Under the pieces are notes generated by a model, which did no database searches, was not told the DNA's origin, and saw nothing but the letters and a program-made list of their open reading frames with translations. Shown here in pieces: positions 44,701 to 53,200 of a stretch of 64,000 bases of DNA. This DNA comes from an uncultured Dehalococcoidia bacterium (GTDB lineage Bacteria; Chloroflexota; Dehalococcoidia; Lucifugimonadales; Lucifugimonadaceae): contig OY282385.1 of assembly GCA_958295935.1 (NCBI GenBank), positions 620,001 through 684,000 of the forward strand, written 5' to 3'. Every line of letters begins with the position of its first letter. The first letter of the stretch is position 1. The position numbers and the translations under genes are program-made.

Positions 44701-46990
44701 CAACGGGTTGAGCGGTGAAATACCACCCGAAATCGGCAATCTCAACAACCTGACAGCGCTCGACCTCCATGACAACCAGTTGAACGGTGAAATACCACCC
44801 GAAATCGGCACTCTCAACAACCTGACAACGCTGTTCCTCGCTAGCAACCAGTTGAGCGGACAGATACCCCCAGAAATCGGCAAGCTCAACATCCTGCGAG
44901 GACTGTACCTCTATGGGAACCAGTTGAGCGGTGAAATACCCCCAGAAATCGGCAAGCTCAACATCCTGGAAGGACTGTACCTCGACAACAACCAGTTGAG
45001 CGGACAGATACCCCCAGAAATCGGCAATCTCTCCAACCTGAAAAATCTGGCCCTTAATGCGAACGGGCTGAGCGGACAGGTACCACCCGAAATCGGCAAT
45101 CTCAGCAATCTGGAAAGGCTGTATCTCGATGGGAACCGGCTGACGGGATGCACACCCGACAGCCTGAAGTATGTACCAGCAAACGACTTCACCCACGCAG
45201 GCTTGCCGTTCTGCGGCGAGATCAAGATCGACAGGGCCGCGCTGACTGCCCTCTACAACGCCGCCGATGGACCCAACTGGACCAACAGCGACAACTGGCT
45301 GAGCGACAAGCCCATGGCTGAATGGCGCGGAGTGACCACGGATGAAAATGGACGCGTTACATGGCTGCACCTCCATGAGAACGGGTTGAGCGGGAAAATA
45401 CCACCCGAAATCGGCAACCTCACCAAACTGGTAGCGCTGTACCTCCATGCAAACCGGCTGAGCGGCGAGATACCCGCTGAATTAGGCAAACTCACCAAAC
45501 TGGAATGGCTGTATCTCTATGAGAACCAGTTGAGCGGCAAGATACCCCCAGAAATAGGCAATCTCAACAACTTGAAATGGCTGACCCTCCATGGCAATCA
45601 GTTGCGCGGCGAGATACCCGCTGAAATCGGCAACCTCACCAAACTGGAATGGCTGTATCTCTATGAGAACCAGTTGAGCGGCGAGATACCCCCAGAAATA
45701 GGCAATCTCAACAAACTGACAGTGCTGTGGCTCGATGGCAATCAGTTGACCGGAGAGATACCACCCGAACTAGGCAATCTCAACAAACTGGAACTGCTAG
45801 CCCTCGCTCGCAACCAGTTGACCGGATGCATACCCCACGGTCTGCGGTATGTACCGGATAACAACTTCGACGACACAGGCCTGCCCTTCTGCGCCGCTCC
45901 CACACCGACACCCACGCCAAAGCCCGCATCCCCCGAAGAGATCGCCGCCGACAGGGCCGCACTGACAGCCCTCTATAACGCCGCCGATGGACCCAACTGG
46001 ACCAACAACGACAACTGGCTGAGCGACAAGCCGATGAATGAATGGCACGGAGTGACCACCAATGAAAATGGACGCGTTACCACCCTAAACCTCCGTGATA
46101 ACGGGTTGAGCGGAGCGATGCCCTCCGAACTAGGCAGCCTCAGCAAACTGGAATGGCTGTATCTCTATGAGAACCAGTTGAGCGGCAAGATACCCCCAGA
46201 AATAGGCAATCTCAACAACTTGAAATGTCTGCTCCTCCATGGCAATCAGTTGCGCGGCGAGATACCCACTGAAATAGGCAAACTCACCAACCTGGAATGG
46301 CTGTATCTCTATGAGAACCAGTTGAGCGGGGAAATACCACCAGAACTCGGCAACCTCACCAATCTGACAAATCTGGGCCTCTTTAGCAACCGGTTGAGCG
46401 GCGAGATACCTTCAGAACTCGGAAATCTCAACAAACTGGAAGTGCTGTACCTCCGTGAGAACCGGTTGAGCGGCGAGATACCCCCAGAACTCGGCAGCCT
46501 CAACAAACTGACAGCGCTGTGGCTCAATGGCAATCAGTTGACCGGAGAGATACCACACGAACTCGGAAATCTCACCAAACTGACAGAACTGACCCTCAGT
46601 GGGAACGGGCTGACCGGATGCATACCCGACGCCCTCCGATATGTACCGTATAACGACTTCGCCGACACTGGCCTGCGCTTCTGCGCCGCTCCCGCACACA
46701 CCCCCACACCGACAGCCACGCCAAAGCCCGTATCCGCAGAAGAGATCGCCGCCGACAAGGCCGAGCTGACAGCCCTCTACAACGCCGCCGATGGACCCAA
46801 CTGGACCAACAGCGACAACTGGCTGAGCGACAAGCCCATGGCTGAATGGCACGGCGTGGCAGCGGATGAAAATGGGCGAGTTGCAATCGTAAACCTCCGT
46901 GATAACGGGCTGAGCGGGCAGATACCCCCCAAACTTGGCAAACTCAACAACCTGATAACGCTAGTCCTCAGTGACAACCAGTTGAGCTGA
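41726..46990 (+). CDS. LRR-11: giant secreted LRR lipoprotein, seven modules, 3'-truncated
   Basis: The 1754-residue protein has N-caps at about 41954, 42332, 43586, 44552, 45230, 45950 and 46754. Module 1 is minimal (about three repeats). Modules 2, 3 and 4 are close copies: they share runs such as NLERLHLYRNQLSGQIL and [18 protein letters not shown], and N-caps of modules 3 and 4 have TTDESGRVTRLQLRDN. Modules 3-5 are joined without Pro linkers (GEFEMD, GEIEMD, GEIKID). Module 7 stops after about two repeats: LVLSDNQLS is followed by TGA, with no C-cap and no terminal Cys. The stop lies in sequence that belongs to the intergenic block A, so the 3' end was lost by deletion. The signal is MRTKAIRLLRLVAIATITLA. 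Confidence 0.95.
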   Translation: MRTKAIRLLRLVAIATITLAAVACTNDSEPTPTIPPLTTATPTPVRTPLPTATPTPTPTPRPTATPTPEPTPTPASDRAALTALYNAADGPNWTNSDNWLSDRPMREWRGVTTDENGQVAILDLSGNGLSGQIPTELGKLNNLTGLHLDGNQLTGCIPDALLYVPENDFTDTGLPFCDAATPTPRPTATPTPTFTPGGSIATDKAALTALYNAADGPNWTNSDNWLSDKPMREWNGVTTNRHGRVAILNLTDNQLSGEIPPEFGNLNHLWLLRLNGNQLTGEIPPEIGNLSKLIQMSLHDNQLSGEIPPEIGNLNNLTVLGLHDNQLSEEIPPELGNLNYLASLSLSGNQLSGEIPPEIGKLSNLQGLYLYGNQLSGEIPPEIGKLNNLGGLYLDNNQLSGQIPPELGNLNYLASLSLSGNQLSGEIPPEIINLNNLRGLYLASNQLSGQIPPEIGNLSNLRGLYLYGNQLSGEIPPEIGNLSNLERLHLYRNQLSGQILPEIGNLSYLKELSLDDNQLSGEISPEIGKLNNLKALDLSLNQFSGQIPPELGNLSNLEKLHLYRNQLSGEIPPELGKLSNLERLYLDGNRLTGCTPDSLKYVPANDFTHTGLPFCGEFEMDRAALTALYNAADGPNWTNSDNWLSDKPMAEWRGVTTDESGRVTRLQLRDNQLSGEIPPEIGKLNNLTALDLHDNQLNGEIPPEIGKLNILTTLDLTANQLNGEIPPEIGKLNKLTTLFLASNQLSGQIPPEIGKLNILRGLYLYGNQLSGEIPPEIGKLNNLTTLFLASNQLSGQIPPEIGNLSNLERLHLYRNQLSGQILPELGNLSYLKELSLDDNQLSGEISPEIDNLNNLKALDLSLNQLSGQIPPELGNLSNLEKLHLYRNQLSGQIPPEIGNLSNLERLYLDGNRLTGCVSDSLKYVPANDFTHAGLPFCGEIEMDRAALTALYNAADGPNWTNSDNWLSDKPVTEWRGVTTDESGRVTRLQLRDNGLSGEIPPEIGNLNNLTALDLHDNQLNGEIPPEIGTLNNLTTLFLASNQLSGQIPPEIGKLNILRGLYLYGNQLSGEIPPEIGKLNILEGLYLDNNQLSGQIPPEIGNLSNLKNLALNANGLSGQVPPEIGNLSNLERLYLDGNRLTGCTPDSLKYVPANDFTHAGLPFCGEIKIDRAALTALYNAADGPNWTNSDNWLSDKPMAEWRGVTTDENGRVTWLHLHENGLSGKIPPEIGNLTKLVALYLHANRLSGEIPAELGKLTKLEWLYLYENQLSGKIPPEIGNLNNLKWLTLHGNQLRGEIPAEIGNLTKLEWLYLYENQLSGEIPPEIGNLNKLTVLWLDGNQLTGEIPPELGNLNKLELLALARNQLTGCIPHGLRYVPDNNFDDTGLPFCAAPTPTPTPKPASPEEIAADRAALTALYNAADGPNWTNNDNWLSDKPMNEWHGVTTNENGRVTTLNLRDNGLSGAMPSELGSLSKLEWLYLYENQLSGKIPPEIGNLNNLKCLLLHGNQLRGEIPTEIGKLTNLEWLYLYENQLSGEIPPELGNLTNLTNLGLFSNRLSGEIPSELGNLNKLEVLYLRENRLSGEIPPELGSLNKLTALWLNGNQLTGEIPHELGNLTKLTELTLSGNGLTGCIPDALRYVPYNDFADTGLRFCAAPAHTPTPTATPKPVSAEEIAADKAELTALYNAADGPNWTNSDNWLSDKPMAEWHGVAADENGRVAIVNLRDNGLSGQIPPKLGKLNNLITLVLSDNQLS

Positions 46991-46995
46991 CCGCC
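46979..46995 (+). other. deletion junction between LRR-11 coding repeat and intergenic block A
   Basis: AACCAGTTGAGC of the LRR unit runs into TGACCGCCAG of block A. Elsewhere the coding unit continues as TTGAGCGG, and block A is preceded by AAAGCCAACTGAGC. The shared TGAGC (with similar CCA before it) is the crossover point. Confidence 0.85.
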
Positions 46996-47235
46996 AGTCC
47001 AGCTTCCTCGCCAAGCGAAAATCCGCCGCACAAATCCATGTCCGCAATACCGTGGCCGCCACCTCGCTCCCCCCGGCCGCGTAGTGGGAGAACTTGCCAG
47101 GCGCGAAGCACGACTACAACCCACCCGCCTCAGCCGCCACTGCCCCAGCTCAGCCCTTGGAATCAAACCCCGCCCACCTCTTGATCCAACACAAAGCCAT
47201 CTCCTACCCCAGCGTCCGCCCGCCGACACCGCAGA
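46991..47235. repeat. long-class spacer LRR-11/LRR-12, rest of block A and block C
   Basis: The remainder of block A (to about 47065) and block C (about 47134-47205) are present with GGGAGAACTTGCCAGGCGCG between them. Block B is absent. No gene seen. Confidence 0.65.
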
Positions 47236-47293
47236 CCCCAAACAATCGTATGATGCCCCCTTGTTGATCCAGCCCACCTAGAAAGAACGGCAC
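47236..47293 (+). promoter_or_regulatory. LRR-12 leader
   Basis: TATGAT at 47249-47254, 39 nt before the ATG. The usual CACCTGGAAAG is CACCTAGAAAG, which puts an in-frame TAG four codons before the ATG. Confidence 0.65.
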
Positions 47294-50200
47294 ATGCGAA
47301 CCAGAGCCATAGGGCTTCTTAGCTTGGTCGCCATAGCCGCCATCGCGCTTGTCGCCGTCGCCTGCACCAACGACAGCGCGCCTACCCCCACACTCGCGCC
47401 CCTGCCTACTGCCGCGCCCGAACCAGCACACACGCCCCTACCTACCCCAACGTCTACTCCCACACGCACGCCAACGCCTACCGAGACGCCCACACCCCGG
47501 CTTACCGCAACGCCTACGCCAACGCCCGCGTCCGACAGGGCCGCGCTGACAGCCCTCTACAACGCCGCCGATGGACCTAACTGGACCAACAGCGACAACT
47601 GGCTCAGCGACAGACCCTTGGCTGAATGGCATGGGGTGACCACCGATGAAAATGGGCAAGTTGCAATCTTGGAACTCGGTTGGAACCAGCTGACCGGCCA
47701 AATACCCCCAGAACTAGGAAAACTCACCAACCTCGAATGGCTGGACCTCAGCTGGAACCAGTTGAGCGGTGAAATACCCCCAGAACTCGGCAAACTCACC
47801 AACCTCGAAGTGCTGGACCTCAGTGAGAACCGGTTGAGCGGTGAAATACCCCCAGAACTCGCCAATCTCACCAAACTGTCGATCCTGCTCCTCAGTAACA
47901 ACCGGTTGAGCGGTGAAATACCCCCAGAACTCGCCAATCTCACCAAACTGAAATGGCTGTTACTCAGTGACAACCGGTTGAAGGGCTGCATACCCGACGC
48001 CCTGCTATATGTACCGGAAAACGACTTCAACGACACAGGCCTGCCCTTCTGCGGTACTTCCACTCGTCGCACGCACACGACACCGGGGTCGCCAACAGAC
48101 AGGGCCGCGCTGACGGCCCTCTACAACGCCGCCGATGGACCCAACTGGACCAACAGCGACAACTGGCTGAGCGACAGGCCGCTGGCTGAATGGCACGGTG
48201 TGGCAGCGGATGAAAATGGGCGAGTTGCAATCGTAAACCTCCGTGATAACGGACTGAGAGGGCAGATACCACCAAAACTCGGCAATCTCAACAACCTGAT
48301 AACGCTAGCCCTCAGTGACAACCAGTTGACCGGAGAGATACCACCAGAACTCGGCAATCTCAACAAACTGGTAGCGCTAAGCCTCCATGAGAACCGGCTG
48401 AGCGGAGAGATACCCGCTGAACTTGGCAAACTCAACAACCTGATAACCCTGTGGCTCCATGTGAACGAGCTGACCGGCGAAATACCCCCAGAACTTGGCA
48501 ACCTCACCAAACTGGAATGGCTGAGCCTCAGTGGGAACCAGTTGAGCGGTGAAATACCCCCAGAAATCGGCAACCTCAGCAATCTGTGGATCCTGCTCCT
48601 CAGTGGGAACCGGCTGACGGGATGCATACCCGACGCCCTGAGAGACGTACCGGAAAACGACTTCGCCAACACAAGCCTGCCATTCTGCGCCACTGTCACA
48701 ACGCCCACGCCAACATTCACACCCGGCGGCAGCATCGCAACAGACAGAGCCGCGCTGACGGCCCTCTACAACGCCGCCAATGGATCCAACTGGACCAACA
48801 GCGACAACTGGCTCAGCGACAAGCTGTTGGCTGAATGGCACGGAGTGACCACGGATGAAAATGGGCGCGTTGCAATCTTGGAACTCGGTTGGAACCGGCT
48901 GACCGGCCAGATACCCCCGGAACTAGCAAAACTCACCAACCTAGAATGGCTGGACCTCAGCTGGAACCAGTTGACCGGAGAGATACCCCACGAACTCGGC
49001 AAACTCACCAACCTGAAAGTGCTAGCCCTACGTGAGAACCAGTTGAGCGGTGAAATACCCCACGAACTCGGCAACTTCACCAAACTGTCGATCCTGCTCC
49101 TCAGTGGGAACTGGTTGGCGGGCTGCATACCCGCCGACCTGCTGTATGTACCGGAAAACGACTTCAACGACACAGGCCTGCCCTTCTGCGGTACTTCCAC
49201 TAGAACGCACACCACACCGGGGTCACCAACAGACAGGGCCGCGCTGACGGCCCTCTACAACGCCGCCGATGGACCTAACTGGACCAACAGCGACAACTGG
49301 CTGAGCGACAGGCCGCTGGCTGAATGGCACGGTGTGGCAGCGGATGAAAATGGGCGCGTTGCAATCGTAAACCTCCGTGATAACGGACTGAGAGGGCAGA
49401 TACCACCAGAACTCGGCAATCTCAACAACCTGATAACCCTAGCCCTCAGTGACAACCAGTTGACCGGAGAGATACCACCAGAACTCGGCAATCTCAACAA
49501 ACTGGTAGCGCTAAGCCTCCATGAGAACCGGCTGAGCGGCGAAATACCCGCTGAACTTGGCAAACTCAACAACCTGATAACGCTGTGGCTTCACGGGAAC
49601 GAGCTGACCGGCGAAATACTCACCGAATTAGGCAATCTTAGAAACCTAGAATGGCTGACCCTCGACGGGAACCAATTGAGCGGCGAGATACCCCCAGAAC
49701 TAGGAAAACTCACCAACCTCGAATGGCTGACCCTCAGTGGGAACCGGTTGAGCGGAGAAATACCCCCAGAACTTGGCAACCTCAGCAACCTGACAGGGCT
49801 GGACCTATATGAGAACCGGTTGAGCGGAGAGATACCCCCAGAACTAGGCAACCTCACTAACCTGAAAGTGCTAGCCCTCAGTAGCAACCAGTTGAGCGGA
49901 GAAATACCCCCAGAAATCGGCAACTTCAGCAATCTGTGGATCCTGTACCTCAGTGGGAACCGGCTGACGGGATGCATACCCGACGCCCTGAGAGACGTAC
50001 CGGAAAACGACTTCAACAACACAGGCCTGCCCTTCTGCGGCACTGTCACAACGCCCACGCCAACATTCACACCCGGCGGCAGCATCGCAACGGACAGAGC
50101 CGCGCTGACGGCCCTCCACAACGCCGCCAATGGATCCAACTGGACCAACAGCGACAACTGGCTCAGCGACAAGCCGATGGCTGAATGGCACGGAGTGACC

Positions 50201-53200
50201 ACCAATGAAAATGGGCGCGTTGCAATCGTAAACCTCCATGCGAACCGGCTGAGCGGCGAGATAACCCCCAAACTCGCCTATCTCACCAAACTGGAAGAAC
50301 TAGCCCTCAGCGAGAACCGGCTGAGCGGACAGATACCCGCCGAACTCGGCAATCTCAGCAATCTGGAAAGGCTTTATCTCGATGGGAACCGGCTGACGGG
50401 ATGCATACCCGACGCCCTGGACGTACCAATAAACGATCTCGACGACATCGGTTTGCCATTCTGCGGCGAGATCGAAATGGACAGGGCCGCGCTGACAGCC
50501 CTCTACAACGCAGCGGATGGACCCAACTGGACCAACAGCGAAAACTGGCTGAGCGACAAGCCCATGGGTGAATGGCACGGTGTGACCACCAATGAAAATC
50601 GGCGCGTTACATGGCTGCGCATCTTTAACAAAGGGTTGAGCGGTGAAATACCCCCAGAACTCGGCAACCTCACCAAACTGGAACGGCTGAGCCTCTTTGA
50701 GAACCGACTGACCGGCGAAATACCACGCGAACTTGGCAACCTCACCAAACTGAAAACGCTGATCCTCGATAGCAATCAGTTGACCGGAGAGATACCACAC
50801 GAACTCGGCAGCCTCAACAACCTGGAATGGCTGAGCCTCGACGTGAACCAATTGAGCGGCGAGATACCCGCTGAACTCGGCAATCTCAACAAACTGGAAA
50901 CGCTGCACCTCCATGCGAACCGGCTGAACGGGGAGATACCTGCTGAACTCGGCAACCTCGCCAAACTGGAATGGCTGACCCTCGGCGGAAACCAGCTGAC
51001 GGGAGAGATACCCCACCAACTCGGCAATCTCAGCAAACTGACAGCGCTGTACCTCCATGCGAACCGGCTGAGCGGCGAGATACCCGCTGAACTAGGCAAT
51101 CTCAACAACCTGGAACGGCTGACCCTCGGCGCGAACCAGCTGACTGGAGAGATACCACACGAACTCGGCAATCTCAGCAAACTGACAGCACTGTGGATCA
51201 ATGCCAACCAGTTGACCGGAGAGATACCACACCAACTCGGCAATCTCAACAACCTGGAACGGCTGTACCTCGGCGGGAACCAGCTGACGGGATGCATACC
51301 CGACGCCCTCCGATACGTACCAGCAAACGATCTCGCCAACACAGGCCTGCCCTTCTGCGGCGCTCCCGCACACACACCCGCGCCAAAGCCCGCATCCCCC
51401 GAAGAAATCGCCGCCGACAGGGCCGCGCTGACAGCCCTCTACAACGCAGCGGATGGACCCAATTGGACCAACAGCGACAACTGGCTGAGCGACAAGCCCA
51501 TGGCTGAATGGCACGGAGTGACCACCAATGAAAATGGGCGAGTCACGTGGCTGCACCTCCATGAGAACGGGTTGCGCGGTGAAATACCCACCGAACTCGG
51601 CAATCTCACCAAACTGGTAGCGCTGTACCTCCATGCGAACTGGCTGAGCGGTGAAATACCCACTGAACTTGGCAATCTCACCAACCTGATAAGGCTGTAC
51701 CTCCGTGATAACGAGCTGACCGGCGAAATACCACACGAACTCGGCAGCCTCAACAACCTGACAGCGCTGTGGCTCGATGGCAATCAGTTGACCGGAGAGA
51801 TACCACACGAACTCGGCAATCTCAACAAACTGGAAGCGCTGTATCTCCATGAGAACAGGTTGACCGGTGAAATACCCACTGAATTCGGCAATCTCAACAA
51901 ACTAGAAGTGCTGAACCTCCATGAGAACGGGTTGAGCGGTGAAATACCCACTGAACTCGGCAACCTCAGCAAACTGGAAGCGCTGTATCTCGACAACAAC
52001 CAGTTGAGCGGACAGATACCACCCGAAATCGGCAATCCCACCAAACTGGTAGAGCTGAGCCTCGATGACAACCACTTGAGCGGTGAAATACCACCCGAAC
52101 TAGGAAAACTCACCAACCTGATAGGGCTGGACCTTGGTCAGAACCAGCTGAGCGGCGAAATACCCGCCGAAATAGGAAAACTCACCAACCTGAAAGCATT
52201 GCGGTTATATGGGAACCAGCTGAGCGGCGAAATACCCGCCGAAATAGGAAAACTCACCAACCTGAAAGCATTGCGGCTATATGGGAACCAGCTGAGCGGC
52301 GAAATACCCCCAGAACTCGGCAAACTCACCAACCTGATAGATCTGAGCCTCAATTGGAACCGATTGAGCGGTGAAATACCCACCGAACTTGCAAAACTCA
52401 CCAACCTGACATCGCTGAATCTCCGTGGTAACCAGTTGACCGGAGAGATACCTCCAGAACTAGGCAATCTCAACAACCTGACAGAACTGAACCTCTATAG
52501 TAACGAGTTGACCGGAGAGATACCCCCAGAACTAGGCAATCTCAAAAACCTGACAGTGCTGTACCTCGTCGGGAACCAGCTAACGGGATGCATACCCTAC
52601 GCCCTCCGATACGTACCGGAAAACGATCTCGCCGACACTGGCCTGCCCTTCTGCGCCGCTCCGGCAGACACCCTCACACCAACACCCACGCCAAAGCCCG
52701 CCTCCGCCGAGGAAGTCGCCACCGACAGGGCCGCGCTGACTGCCCTCTACAACGCCGCGAACGGCCCCAACTGGTGGAACAGCGCCAACTGGCTGAGCGA
52801 CAGGCCGTTGGCTGAATGGCACGGAGTGACCACCGATGAAAATGGACGCGTTACAACCGTAAACCTCCGTGAGAACGGGCTGAGCGGAGCGATGCCCTCC
52901 GAACTAGGAAGCCTCAGCAAACTGAAATTGCTGATCCTCGCTGACAACCGGCTGACCGGCAAAATACCCCCAGAAATCGGAAATCTCAACAACCTGAAAA
53001 CACTGATCCTCGCTGACAACCAGTTGACCGGCAAAATACCCCCAGAAATCGGAAATCTCACCAAACTGGAATGGATGCTACTCAGTGATAACCAGTTGAC
53101 CGGCCAGATACCAGCCGAACTTGGCAAACTCAACAAACTGGAATTGCTGATCCTCCATCAGAATCAGCTGACGGGATGCATACCCGACGCACTCCGAAAT

